From Actinomycetes bacterium (GTDB taxonomy: Bacteria > Actinomycetota > Actinomycetes > Propionibacteriales > Propionibacteriaceae): a stretch of 59,763 nt of DNA. Of this stretch, positions 25,923 to 35,800 are shown piece by piece (the first letter of the stretch is position 1; every line of letters begins with the position of its first letter). The notes beneath the pieces are model-generated. The model ran no database searches and was not told the origin of the DNA. It saw nothing but the letters and a program-made list of their open reading frames with translations. Location of the stretch: contig JAEVYS010000021.1 in the NCBI GenBank assembly GCA_023392635.1, forward strand, positions 1 through 59,763, given 5' to 3'. The translations under genes and the position numbers were made by a program.

Positions 25923-27436
25923 GGTCGGCCGGCTGTCTCGATGGCGGCGTTCGTCCAGACCAGCCGTCGCTCCACCGGCGCCAGCACCGTGACCACTTTG
26001 AACAGCTGCTCGCCAACGATCCACAGCGCCCGGCCGGGGGCTTGGCGGCACCAGTCGGTGACGATGTCGACGGCGATGTCGGGCAGGCCGAGCAGGACGC
26101 GGAGTTCTTCAGCGACCGCAGCGTCCTGGCCGTGGAGGATTTTGATGTCGGCCAGGTGCAACATGTCCTTCGCGATCGCGGCAGCCTGGGAACCCGCGTC
26201 GCCGACACTGACCAGATCGGACGGCTTGTGCGCCAGCGCGAACTGGATGTCCCCGTCCCGGCGCGACAGCCTGAGGTCGGCGTCGAAGCTCTTCACCGCG
26301 TCGATACCGAGCCGCAGCTGCTTCCACGACTCGTCCCGGACTACGATCCGCAGGTCGCCGGCCGCTGCGGTCTCGCGCATCGCCCGTCCCCAGCTGTTGA
26401 GGCACAGCAGCGCCATCCCGACGGCTTCGTCACCGAGGGCTTCCAGCCGGGACAGCGACAGCGACTGGATGGGGGCCGTCCAGTCGAGCGCGATGGTGGT
26501 GTGATCGTCGAACAGGCCTTTGAGGCTGCCGCCGACCAGTTGGCCGAGTGCGTCCCGCAGGAGCCGGGTCGAATCGAGGAAGTGGCGGGTGGACGCGTAG
26601 CGGCAGGTGCTGACCAGTTCGGCGGGTGGTTCGTCGAGGAGGTGCCACAAGGCCGGGATGGTGGTTTCAGCCAGCCGGGTGTTCCCGGTCGCCGTTCCGG
26701 TGAGGAGCTTGAGGGCGGCGTCGACGGCGGTCTCCTCGGACGGCCCGAACGGCACCGGGGATTGGCCGATCTTGGCCGAGCCGACCAGGCCGCGGATCAG
26801 GGTGAGCCAGCGGGCGAACACGATCGCCGACCGCCGCTGCACCTCCGCCGCGATGAGCTGGTCCCAGCCGTGGCCGAGCGGGCCGAACTCGAGCGGGTTG
26901 ATTCGGGCGGTGAGCCCTTGGCCGATGGCGATCGGCTGCACGCCGAGGCTGCGGCACAGGGTCTCGTACTCGTCCTTCGGGTCGCCCAGGATCAGCGCCT
27001 TGTAGCCGAACCCGAGCATCCGCAGCACGAACGCCTTCGCCGTCGCGCTCTTGCCCATGCCGGGCTTTCCGAACGTGAACATGTTCGGGTTGCTGATCGG
27101 CACCGTCGGGTCGAGGACCCAGCCGTTCGGGTCGGCGTAGAAGCTGGCCCGGGAGAAGAAGTCGATGCCCATCTGGGCGCCACGCGGCGGCAGCCCCGGG
27201 CTGGTCACGAACGGCCACAACACCGGCGCCTGGTCCGACGCCATCCGCCACACCGACACCGGCGCGGACGCCGGCGACCAACCCCGATCCGGCTGCCGGT
27301 GGCCGCGGCGGGGGACCGGCTGGAACAGCCGCGCCTCCCGCAGCCTCGGTTGGGGGGTGGGGATGGTGGGCAGGTCGTGGCCGAAGTCGGCGAGGAGTCG
27401 GCCGATTCCGCGCCCGGCCGGCGGGCGGCGAGTCAC
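25919..27436 (-). CDS. VirB4-like conjugation ATPase
   Basis: 505 residues from the GTG at 27436, which overlaps the upstream stop (GTGA). Walker A is FGKPGMGKSATAK (about residue 120) and the downstream region carries RIVVRDESWKQLRLG, the VirB4 Walker B position. It ends with a domain of the DIQFALAHKPSDL type. It powers assembly of the type IV secretion channel and pilus subunit extraction. It is shorter than classical VirB4; in this family of actinobacterial elements the N-terminal part is carried by the preceding SCO6880-like protein. Confidence 0.87.
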   Translation of the reverse strand: MTRRPPAGRGIGRLLADFGHDLPTIPTPQPRLREARLFQPVPRRGHRQPDRGWSPASAPVSVWRMASDQAPVLWPFVTSPGLPPRGAQMGIDFFSRASFYADPNGWVLDPTVPISNPNMFTFGKPGMGKSATAKAFVLRMLGFGYKALILGDPKDEYETLCRSLGVQPIAIGQGLTARINPLEFGPLGHGWDQLIAAEVQRRSAIVFARWLTLIRGLVGSAKIGQSPVPFGPSEETAVDAALKLLTGTATGNTRLAETTIPALWHLLDEPPAELVSTCRYASTRHFLDSTRLLRDALGQLVGGSLKGLFDDHTTIALDWTAPIQSLSLSRLEALGDEAVGMALLCLNSWGRAMRETAAAGDLRIVVRDESWKQLRLGIDAVKSFDADLRLSRRDGDIQFALAHKPSDLVSVGDAGSQAAAIAKDMLHLADIKILHGQDAAVAEELRVLLGLPDIAVDIVTDWCRQAPGRALWIVGEQLFKVVTVLAPVERRLVWTNAAIETAGRP

Positions 27437-28941
27437 TGGTCGGCCTTCCGGTCCAACCCGATCCCGAGCGGCAGGTTCGCGGCGGCGAACCCGGCGTCCT
27501 GGGCCAGGTCCAACCGGAGCGGGGCGAATCCGGCGCGGCGGATGGAGGCGTCGAGGCGGCGTCCGAACTCGGCGATCCGCAGGGTGCGGGGGACGGTGAC
27601 GCAGGCGACGGCGTAGGGGCGGACGAGGGCGTTGCCGGTGGCGAGTTTGGCGTCCAGACCGCGGGTGCGGGCGATCACGGTCTGGTCCTTGGCGCGGGTC
27701 TTCACCCCGGCCCGGCTGCGCAGGGTTTCGGCCATGTCGGCCGACCATTCGGCGTTCTGGGTCTGGCGGTCGGCCACCGACTGGGCCAGGATCGGGAACG
27801 CCACCACCATCGAGCGGCGCTCCCCCGGCTCGGTCGGCACCAGCACAGGCGCCAACGCCCCCAGCACCGCACCCTTCGCGGGCAGCTTCAACGTCGCCGC
27901 GATCGAATGCCACGCGTCGTGGCTGTAGTGCCGCACCGCTAGGTCCGCCCCGGACGGGCCCGCCTGCGACCACGGCACCTCGGCGTTCACGTCCACACCG
28001 GCGTCGCGGGCGGCGAGCCCGTCCACGATCCCGGCCCGGTCACCGGGCGCGAACCCGGTCCGGACCCCCACGGCCAACTGCGGTGAGGTGAGCCAGGTGA
28101 CGGTGCCGATCCGCATGCCGGTGCGCAGCTGGGCCTCGACCTCGGCCATCAGCATCGCCATCGCCCGCGCGCGGGCGTCGACACCGCGACCAAACTCCTT
28201 GGCCTCCTTCGCGAGCCGGTCCTCCGGCACCACGATCGTGCAGAACGCCTCGGTGCGTACCGACGCCTGCGAGAGCGTGCCGGCCAGCTGCTCGTTGACC
28301 GCCTTGGCGAGGTCGGGTGCGGTCGCGGGTTGGTGGCGGGTGAGCCACTGGTCGCGTTCGGCGCCGTCCTCCGGGACCGAGCGGACCAGGAACAGCACCT
28401 CGGAGATCAGTTCGGTGCGGGCGCAGGCGTTGAGCAGGGCGGTGAGGCCGCGGGCCTGGGCGTCGCGTTCGGTGCTGTCGGCCAGCGCCAGGCCGGGGTG
28501 GGTGATCGCGGCGGTGGCCGCCCACAGCCGGTTGGCGTGGTCCTGGATGATCGCGACCCGGGTGTTCGTCGGACCCTGCGGCGGCCCGTCGTGGATGCTG
28601 ATCCCGGCCACTACCCCGGGAAGGTCCGGCTCGGTGAGGTCTTCGCCGCGTCCGACGGCGGCCTTGGAGCGCCAGCGAGACCAGCCCAGCGTCGCTCCGA
28701 CCAGGTACGCGACTGAGGCGCCTAGCCAGCCGGTCGCCGAGCGGCCCCGGACCGGGATCGCGACCAGCCCGAGCACGACCAGCCAGACCCCGACGAGCCC
28801 GGCGACCGCCGCCCACGCCTGCCGCTGGAACGCCCACAGAGCAGGCACGCCGGCGACCACAAGCGTGATGAACTGACCGCCTGACAGCCCGAAGAACAGG
28901 CTGTTACGGTCCCGCGTGTAGTCGGCATACACCGTTGCCAC
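27433..28941 (-). CDS. SCO6880-family conjugation membrane protein
   Basis: 502 residues. The N-terminus has a PrgI/VirB3-like layout: a short cytosolic segment, then two membrane helices (QFITLVVAGVPALWAFQ and AVAGLVGVWLVVLGLVAIPV), another helix pair near 75-95, then a large soluble domain with segments (AFCTIVVPEDRLAKEAKEFG) like the VirB4 N-terminal region. It is the standard neighbour of the VirB4 ATPase in actinobacterial elements and probably scaffolds it. GGGAGACG lies ahead of the ATG. Confidence 0.8.
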   Translation of the reverse strand: MATVYADYTRDRNSLFFGLSGGQFITLVVAGVPALWAFQRQAWAAVAGLVGVWLVVLGLVAIPVRGRSATGWLGASVAYLVGATLGWSRWRSKAAVGRGEDLTEPDLPGVVAGISIHDGPPQGPTNTRVAIIQDHANRLWAATAAITHPGLALADSTERDAQARGLTALLNACARTELISEVLFLVRSVPEDGAERDQWLTRHQPATAPDLAKAVNEQLAGTLSQASVRTEAFCTIVVPEDRLAKEAKEFGRGVDARARAMAMLMAEVEAQLRTGMRIGTVTWLTSPQLAVGVRTGFAPGDRAGIVDGLAARDAGVDVNAEVPWSQAGPSGADLAVRHYSHDAWHSIAATLKLPAKGAVLGALAPVLVPTEPGERRSMVVAFPILAQSVADRQTQNAEWSADMAETLRSRAGVKTRAKDQTVIARTRGLDAKLATGNALVRPYAVACVTVPRTLRIAEFGRRLDASIRRAGFAPLRLDLAQDAGFAAANLPLGIGLDRKADQ

Positions 28942-28961
28942 GATCGTCTCCCTTCCTCAGC

Positions 28962-30380
28962 TCACAGAGCCACCGCGGCGACCTCGGCCGCCTCCGCACC
29001 AGACCCGCCCGCGGCGCCGGACGTCCCGGCACGGGCCGCGAGCGCCTGGTCCGTCCCACCCGCAGCCGGGCCGCCGTCCATCGGTGCGCCGAGCGGGCTG
29101 GGGTTGGGCGGCTCCCCGCCGGTGGGAGAGGGTTCGCTGTCGGCCGGCGGCTCGTCGGTGCCGTTGGCTTCCCGGTTGGCGCGGGCCGCGGCGTCGCCGC
29201 GTCCGCCCTGGTAGTCGGGCTGGTAGGTGTTGTGACCGACGCCTTCTTGGTTGGTGAGGTCGGTGAACACCGACGTGCCGGCCGCTCCGATGGTCGTGAG
29301 AGCACCGAGACCGGCAGCCAGCCCCGCCCCGACCGGGCCGAAGAAGCCGGCCCCCTGCTGAACCGCGGTGGTGACCCGGGCCGTCGTTGCCGCGTCCGCG
29401 CTGGCTTCGCCCGCGGACTGGCTGCCGGCGGACTGGCTGGCGGTGTTGTCTGCCGCAGCCGCCGGGTTGCCGCGCAAGAGGCCTTGGACGCCGCCCATTG
29501 CAGCCAGTCCGGCGCGCATTGAGGCGCCGGAGGCGGTGCCGGGGTCGACGAAGGCGAGCAGTTTGAACAGGGCGACCGGGCAGACCACCGAGATGCAGAT
29601 CAGGATGATCGCCGGCAGCGCGGTGCCGACCGAGGCCTCCATCGAGCCGGCCTTGCCGGACGCGGCGCCGGTGGCGAACTTCATGCCGACCCCGGTGACG
29701 ATCACCACCAGCAGTGGCGTGAACGCGGCCACGTGGAACCAGCGGAACGCCTTCCAGAACCAAGCCCGGGTGCCCTCGTTGACCAGCCCGGCTGCGGTGA
29801 TCGGGCCGGTCGCGACCAGCACCATTAACGCCGCGTCGCGGGCCAGGATCACCAGCAGATGGCCGATCGCGGCGATCCACATCAGCAGCCCCATCAAACC
29901 GAGCACGGTCGCCAGGCCGGCGTCGGTGACCTTCTTGACGTCGAAGGACGCCCAGGGTTCCCAGGAGTTCCAGGTGGTGGCACCCATCACCTGTTCCATA
30001 ACGGCCCGGGCGAGCCCGCCGGCGGCGGTGGTGATCGCGACGGTGTAGGCCATCCAGCCGCCGGTGACCACCAGGAACTGCCCCATCCCGATCCCTGCCC
30101 GGGCCAGCCCCTTGCCGTCGTGGCGGCCGACCGCGATGCCGAGCTGGACCATGAACATGACCACGACCATGACGCCGGCGATCCAGAAGGTGACCTGATA
30201 GAGGTCGTGGGCAGGCCCGTCAGCGGACAGGTCCGGGGTGAGCCAGGCTTCCATCCACGACAGCACCAGCCGCAGCACCCACAGCCCGGCGTTCCACACA
30301 CTCAGCCAGGCAGCGGTCCAGGCGTCGGTGACGATCTGGGCAGCGACCGACCCCAGCTGGCTGAACGGATCCCACGGCAT
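28962..30380 (-). CDS. VirB6/TrbL-like polytopic channel protein
   Basis: 472 residues. Six or more membrane segments occupy residues 30-300 (for example VTFWIAGVMVVVMFMVQLGI, LATVLGLMGLLMWIAAIGHL and FTPLLVVIVTGVGM), followed by a Gly/Ala/Pro-rich, low-complexity C-terminal tail of about 130 residues. The conserved ALMVLVATGPITAAGLV is typical of TrbL/VirB6-type conjugation proteins. It forms the inner-membrane channel of the secretion system. Its ATG overlaps the stop of the preceding gene (TGATG at 30380). Confidence 0.8.
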   Translation of the reverse strand: MPWDPFSQLGSVAAQIVTDAWTAAWLSVWNAGLWVLRLVLSWMEAWLTPDLSADGPAHDLYQVTFWIAGVMVVVMFMVQLGIAVGRHDGKGLARAGIGMGQFLVVTGGWMAYTVAITTAAGGLARAVMEQVMGATTWNSWEPWASFDVKKVTDAGLATVLGLMGLLMWIAAIGHLLVILARDAALMVLVATGPITAAGLVNEGTRAWFWKAFRWFHVAAFTPLLVVIVTGVGMKFATGAASGKAGSMEASVGTALPAIILICISVVCPVALFKLLAFVDPGTASGASMRAGLAAMGGVQGLLRGNPAAAADNTASQSAGSQSAGEASADAATTARVTTAVQQGAGFFGPVGAGLAAGLGALTTIGAAGTSVFTDLTNQEGVGHNTYQPDYQGGRGDAAARANREANGTDEPPADSEPSPTGGEPPNPSPLGAPMDGGPAAGGTDQALAARAGTSGAAGGSGAEAAEVAAVAL

Positions 30381-31207
30381 CAGCGCACCTCCCCCTCACG
30401 CCACGCCAGCCAGCCAGCAGCGACGGCGGCGTTCGACTCCGACCACGCGGACGGTGCCGAGGCGGGTTCGGCACCGGTCGCGACCTGCCAGCGGCTGACG
30501 TTCCACTCCATCCGGGAGCAGAGTCCGTAGCCCATGCGGGATTCGGTCTTGATCCAGGCCTGCACGTCCAGCAGCACGCACACCACAGTCCAGTCCGGCC
30601 CGTCACCCCCCTTGACCAGCCCCGCCGCCGGTGTGGCTGCGATGATCGTGGTGAGGTCCTTCTCGTCGCCGCCCTGACGGGCAGCGGTCAGGAACGAGGT
30701 GACGTTGCGGGCGAGCGTCCACTGCTCGAAGCCCGGCCCGCCCGGCTGGACCCAGGCGGTGTGGATCTCGCGGGTGCGGGGCAGGCTCATCGACTCCAGC
30801 ACGGTCTGGACGATCGCGGCCCACTGACCGACCGCGCCCTCGTAGGTGTGGGGGAAGCCGGTCGGGACGCCAGCCGGCCCGTCCAGGACCAGCGGCTGCG
30901 GCACGACGATCGAACCACCGGACATCGTCGCAGGGTCCGGGTGGAATGCCGCTTGCGGATCGACCGACGCCATCGCCGCAGCGGCGACCTCGTCACGACT
31001 CGGGCGGGCGTCCGCGGGCGCTGGTGTCTCGTCGGTCGCGACCACTGACGGCCGAGCCCCCACAGTGGCGTGCCAGATGGCCAGTCCGCCGCCCACGAGA
31101 GTGAGGACGACAGCCACCACGACTCCGCCCAGCATTACCAGGAGCCGGGTTCGGCTCCACGGGGTGGCCTCAGCATTTCGAGCGGTTCGGTTGCGGGTCC
31201 GGAACAT
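30380..31207 (-). CDS. Conjugation protein with one membrane anchor, VirB8-like position
   Basis: 275 residues. A basic N-terminus and one membrane helix (LLVMLGGVVVAVVLTLVGGG, about 28-48) precede a large external domain with GFPHTYEGAVGQWAAIVQTV and QWTLARNVTSFLTAAR. Single-pass proteins in this position of actinobacterial conjugation operons correspond to VirB8/TcpC-type assembly factors. The fold cannot be confirmed by eye. Confidence 0.65.
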   Translation of the reverse strand: MFRTRNRTARNAEATPWSRTRLLVMLGGVVVAVVLTLVGGGLAIWHATVGARPSVVATDETPAPADARPSRDEVAAAAMASVDPQAAFHPDPATMSGGSIVVPQPLVLDGPAGVPTGFPHTYEGAVGQWAAIVQTVLESMSLPRTREIHTAWVQPGGPGFEQWTLARNVTSFLTAARQGGDEKDLTTIIAATPAAGLVKGGDGPDWTVVCVLLDVQAWIKTESRMGYGLCSRMEWNVSRWQVATGAEPASAPSAWSESNAAVAAGWLAWREGEVR

Positions 31208-31213
31208 GGGGTC

Positions 31214-31537
31214 TCAGATGCAGCCGTTGCCGAGGATGCCGTCGACGATGCCCGGCGCTACGACGTAGGCGATCGCGGCGACGATCACCATGACGATGCC
31301 GACGACGCCCAACTTTGTGGCGTGCGGCATGTTCACGATCCGCCCCGCGACCAGGGCGGCGATTGCGATCACCAGGCCGAGGAAGAACACGATTCCCACT
31401 CCCCACAGCACGTAACCCATCACGTCGTCGGCGTACTTCTGAGCCCCCGGCGGTGCCTTTGGGCACACCTCCAGCGGGATCACCAGCGGGACGACCGCAC
31501 CGACCACGTGGGATGCGACGATAGGGAGCGAGGTCAT
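31214..31537 (-). CDS. Small two-helix membrane protein, VirB2-like
   Basis: 107 residues. An N-terminal region with a Cys (PLEVCPKAPPGAQ) precedes two membrane helices (VLWGVGIVFFLGLVIAIAAL and LGVVGIVMVIVAAIAYVVA) separated by a short basic loop, ending in GNGCI. Length and topology fit VirB2/TrbC-type pilin-like subunits. It is coupled to the MinD-like gene (ATGA at 31534-31537). Confidence 0.7.
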   Translation of the reverse strand: MTSLPIVASHVVGAVVPLVIPLEVCPKAPPGAQKYADDVMGYVLWGVGIVFFLGLVIAIAALVAGRIVNMPHATKLGVVGIVMVIVAAIAYVVAPGIVDGILGNGCI

Positions 31538-32316
31538 CGACGGTTTCCTTCCAGGATGGTGAGCAGGGCAGAACAGCCCGCGAGAATCGGGGCGGGCAGC
31601 GGTTCCGGGGTCAGACCTCCGGTCGCCAGGGTGGGATCGTGAGGCAGACCAATCAGCCGACCCTCGGCGCGAAGCGCCCGCCCGGACATGCCAAGCGCCT
31701 GCTCGACCGGACGCGGCCAGCGCCTCTCCACACCGACCACGACCCCGCAGACTCGCTCAGGACCGAGCAGACCGACCGCAGCCTCCAGCCGCCGCATCCC
31801 CGGCACGGTCGGACGGGTGACCACCACAGCCGCCGGGACGTTGCGGATCGTGGCACCCAGCCAGCCGTCGTCGCCGACCAGGAGATCGACCTCCCAGCCA
31901 CAGTCCAAAACCGTGAGGGTTCGGGTCGTCGCCCTCGGAGCCGGACAGTGGGCCGGGGACGCTGTCCGCTCCCCGCGCCGCTCCACCAGGACCGGCCCGC
32001 GCGATCCCTGCACCCACCCGTCGGGGGAGACCCCGAGCTCAGCCGAACTCGCAGCCGCCAACCCGGACGCCGCGACCGTGCAGCACTCGACGACACGGGC
32101 ATCCTCAGCAGCTGAGGCGAGTCCGAGCGCGACCGTCGATGCACCCGCGCCGCCCAGGCAGCTGACAACGGGCACGACATCCTCGTCGTCGGCGGGACTC
32201 CACCCAGAGTCGACCTCGGGAGACCGGCCGATGCGACGACTACCGGAACGGAACTCGCCGCGCGTCACGGCGCGGTAGGCGCGAGTGAGTTCGTCAACCG
32301 CCACAACGCCGTTCAT
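31534..32316 (-). CDS. MinD/ParA-like ATPase of the conjugation operon
   Basis: 260 residues. A deviant P-loop SCLGGAGASTVALGLA lies near residue 55, followed by LTVLDCGWEVDLLV (Walker B position) and the VVVTRPTVPGMRRLEAAVG segment typical of the SIMIBI class. A separate TadZ-like paralog occurs in the pilus operon (40703-41536). It probably positions the secretion machine in the cell. It is the second gene of the operon driven by promoter copy 3, coupled by ATGA at 32313-32316. Confidence 0.78.
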   Translation of the reverse strand: MNGVVAVDELTRAYRAVTRGEFRSGSRRIGRSPEVDSGWSPADDEDVVPVVSCLGGAGASTVALGLASAAEDARVVECCTVAASGLAAASSAELGVSPDGWVQGSRGPVLVERRGERTASPAHCPAPRATTRTLTVLDCGWEVDLLVGDDGWLGATIRNVPAAVVVTRPTVPGMRRLEAAVGLLGPERVCGVVVGVERRWPRPVEQALGMSGRALRAEGRLIGLPHDPTLATGGLTPEPLPAPILAGCSALLTILEGNRR

Positions 32317-32510
32317 GCGCTGACCGCTAGCGCCGCGTGCCGTCGGGCCACGGCCCGCCTGAGCGTTGCCGCGTCCAAAGACGCCAACTCCCGCTTCGCC
32401 TGCTGAATCGCCTGCAGCCGCAGGGCATTCGCAGCCAGCTGGTCGATGACGTCCTGCTCACTGGCGATCTGGTCGAACAGCCGGGCGACATCGTCGCGAT
32501 CCACACTCAT
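32313..32510 (-). CDS. Small helical protein, first gene of the conjugation operon
   Basis: 65 residues, almost entirely helical and charged (VARLFDQIASEQDVIDQLAA, then AIQQAKRELASLDAATLRR), likely a coiled coil. It lies 29 nt after promoter copy 3 and is coupled to the MinD-like ATPase. A comparable small helical protein heads the left-end operon at 7429-7746. Function unknown. Confidence 0.7.
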   Translation of the reverse strand: MSVDRDDVARLFDQIASEQDVIDQLAANALRLQAIQQAKRELASLDAATLRRAVARRHAALAVSA

Positions 32511-32538
32511 GTCTCCACCGCCTTCTCGGGTTCACCCC

Positions 32539-32569
32539 CTTAAGCCAACGAAGCGGGTCGTTCCGGACA
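32539..32569 (-). promoter_or_regulatory. Conserved element promoter, copy 3, for the conjugation operon
   Basis: On the minus strand, TGTCCGGAACG is followed, 19 nt after TGTCCG, by CTTAAGGGGGTG. It is 29 nt ahead of the ATG at 32510 and is the only evident promoter for 13 overlapping or closely spaced genes down to 20979. Confidence 0.78.
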
Positions 32570-32894
32570 GTCGAAAGTGAAGAGAATCTCTTTGCCGCTC
32601 ATTTGGAGTGCGTGCTCGCGCGGGATCACTGCGACTCGACGAGGCCAAGGCCAGCCAAGCGGCACCTCGTGGTGCGGGTACGCAAATAGCGAGGGTCCGT
32701 GGCGTGACGGTCCGTTACGTCGCCTCACGGTGGCACGACTTCCTCATGGCTCACCGAGAGCATCCGCGACACGCCTCGTGCCTGACGCCAGACTGGACAT
32801 CCTTCTCTGGCGGCTCGCGCGCCGAGGCGCCCCGAGCCGAGCAAACAAGACCAGCTTGGTGACGCCGTAACGATCGGCGCGGTCACCAGATCAA
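32570..32894. other. Gap between the conjugation and Tad operons
   Basis: About 325 bases. A few short frames on both strands cross it (for example 32608-32862 plus and 32540-32728 minus). They contain protein-like stretches but lack ribosome sites and overlap promoter copy 3. I see no convincing gene or terminator hairpin. Confidence 0.35.
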
Positions 32895-35800
32895 TCAACC
32901 CGCTCGCAGCGCTCGCTCCAGCAACCGGTGGGTTCGCAGAATCGCGTCGTTGCGCCTTGACAGATCGACCTGGTCGCCGGCGGCGTCGCGCCAGCCAAGG
33001 ACGCTTCTGGCGATGGCCGCGGCACTGGCCTCGTCACCGGTCCGTTCCGCGATCTTGGCGAGGTCCATCTGCAGGTTGGCGTCTGTTGGGGCGATAAGGG
33101 CGGCCAGCTCGGCGGCTGCCCGGGCGCCCTGGAAGTCGCCCGTCTGGATGGCGATGGTGGAGACGATGTGGGCGGTGTCGATGATGCTGCACAGCAGGTC
33201 GTGGTCGACGGGGTTGTCGGCGAGCCAAACGGTGCCGCGGGTCCGGAGTTCGTCGTAGGGGGCACCGTTGACGAGCCGCAGGGCGGTTCTCAGGTCGTTG
33301 ACGCCGTCGGGTCCGCGGGCTTCTCCTCGCAGGCGGAGCCGTCTGTAGAGGTCGGCGTCGCAGAGCAGGTCTTCTATGAGGTACAGCCCGACCCCGCGTT
33401 CGACGGCGAGCGGGTGTTCGGTCGCGCCGGGCAGGAACTTCCTGCCGGTTCTGGGGTTGTCGCCGAGCCAGGCCCGCACGATCGACATGTCCTGGCGGAC
33501 GCGGTCGTCCGTGATGCTGAGGGCGTCGGCAACTTCCTGAGTGGTAACACCTCGGGGTCTGGTGGACAGGTAGGTGACGGCGTTGTTGCAGGCCGGTTTG
33601 CGGTTGGTCGCGGCCTTGGCGGAGCCGCCGACGCCGATGCGGACCTTGATCGGGCCGAGCACGCGTAGGCGTGGCCGGATGCACGAGTCGGCCCACCAGT
33701 CGGCGAGGTCGGCGTCGAGGGTGGGGTCGGCGGCCTCGATCTGCTCGGCGACCTCGACGGTGACCTTGGGGGCGAGTTCGGCGAGGTCCTCGGCGGTGTT
33801 CGCCGTCTCGGTGACATAGACCCGATCGGGTTCGGGCAGTACAGAGGTCGCCTCCGGGTCGTCGCTGTCGCGTGGGACGGTCTTGTCGGCGCGGATGGCT
33901 CCGGCCTGGTTGCAGAACTGCTCCCATTCCTCGCCGCCGGCGTCGTCAACCACGCGCATCTCGATGTCTTCGAGGTTGTGTCCGGCGTTGATGAGGGCGA
34001 TGCAGCCGCGGGCTTCGTCCTCGGTGAGACCGTTGGCGACCAGATCCAGGCCGAGGGCCGGCACGCGGACGCGCCCCTTGTCGGTGAGCCGGATCTCGAT
34101 GCCGGCGGGCGGACGGTCGACGCTGAGGAGGAGGACGGCGGTGCCGGTGCGTCCCTTCTGGTCGGCGACGAGTCGGGTGAGGACGTCGAGGTGTTCGGCG
34201 TCAGCCGTGGCGCTGAGGAGGAGTTGGCTGTGCCACAGGTCTTCGTCGGCGTGGGTGACGCGGGCGGTTTCGAGGGTTGTCGGGTGAACGCGGGTGAGCC
34301 GGTCGGCGGTGGCGACGGCGGTGCTGACCCGTTCGGGGATGACGGTGGGATCGTCGTGGTAGTGGACGCGGTCGGGTGCCAGGTCGGGCATCTCGGGGCA
34401 CACCGCGAGGCAGTCGACCTGGACGTCACGAGCCCACGGGGAGATGGCGAGTTCGCTGACCAGGTAGCGGGCCAGGTCGACGCAGTTCCCGGCGTCGCCG
34501 GTGAGGCTCGCGACCCCCACCGCTTCGAGGTTCACCAGCCGCCACCCATCGTTGTCGCGTCCGAGGGTGACGAGCTGCGGCCAGGGTGGGGCGCCGTCTG
34601 GGTTGAGGGGTCCGGCCTGGTCGAGGTCGGCGTCGGCCCGGATGCGCCACATCTGGCGAGCGTCGCCGTCCATGCAGGTCCACACGGCGGGTAGGTCGGC
34701 GGGTCCGGCGAGGCGGACGGTGAGGTGGTCGGCGTGGGCGTCGACGCCCATCAGGACGGGCACGGGCTGCCCGGCGATGGTGAGGGCGGCGGTGGTTCTG
34801 CGCAGCACTTCGTCGATGAACAGCACGGTGGCGCCGGTGACAGACCCTTCCCGGATCAAAGTCTTCTCGACCGGGATGGTGGCCGCAGGTGGCGGGGCGA
34901 TCATGCGTCCGGGTCGCCGGCTGCGGAACTGGGCCTCGCGGCGCCGGGCAAGCACCAGCCACAGGCTGCCCGCCAGGAGTGCGCCAGCTCCGGCCAGTCC
35001 AGTCAGCAGCCACGCGGGAGCATCCGAGGTCGCCGAGACGTGGTCGGTCGACTCTGCCGAGATTGACGGGGTCGGCTCCGCCGCCTGCGGCGGCAGAGCC
35101 TGCGTGCTCACCGGTGTACTCGGCTGGGGGTCCGGGGTGCTCGGTTGCCGCTCCTGCGCGGGTGTGGTCACCTGAGTGGGCCTGGGCGTCTCGGCCGTCT
35201 TGGTTGGCCGGTCGTTCGTCGGCCTGACGTGTCTGGTTTGGTGCTGGGCGGGGATCGTGATCTCCCAGCCGATGTCGATCTCGTCGGGGTCGCTGAGGCG
35301 CCGTCCCCCCGGCTGGACAGTGTGGGTGGACGCCCGGAACAGCTTGGGGTAGTTCCACGCGTGGCCAGTCTGCTCGAGCGCAATCTCCGACAGGGTGTCG
35401 CCCTTCTTCACTGTGTAGGTGCGCGCCTTGCCAGCCTGCTGGTGGACGTCGGCCGGCTGGGGATCGGCGGGCAGTGCGTGGGCGGGGACGGGTTGCTGCG
35501 GGACGCCGGCGGCCTGCGCGACCCGGGCGGTGGCCAGGTCTCCGACCGAGGCGGTCGAGGTGGCAATGAACAGCACGGCAGCGGTGGCGACGAGCCGGCG
35601 CGCGAACAGCTGCGGGACGGCGAGGCCGGGCAGCTTCGGGACGGGGGTGTGGCGGACGAGCGCGGCGAGTTCGAGCAGGACGGCGGCGGTGAGGATGGCC
35701 CAGGCGACCCAGCCGACCAGCTTGAACAGGGCGAGGGCGATAGTGCCGTTGTCGGGGGTGCTGAGTGCCTGCCAGATGCCGTCCGGGGTCCAGGTGATGC

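Noticed and set aside
26042..27616. Long plus-strand frame opposite the VirB4-like gene
   Set aside because: Antisense shadow. VirB4 motifs on the minus strand are clear.
27433..28941. Possibility that VirB4 is split by a frameshift into two genes
   Set aside because: The upstream gene has its own membrane segments and the known SCO6880 layout, and the pair overlaps by a clean GTGA. This is a normal two-gene arrangement.
32577..32870. Plus-strand frame between the two big operons
   Set aside because: No ribosome site, overlaps promoter copy 3 on the other strand, and composition is not convincing.
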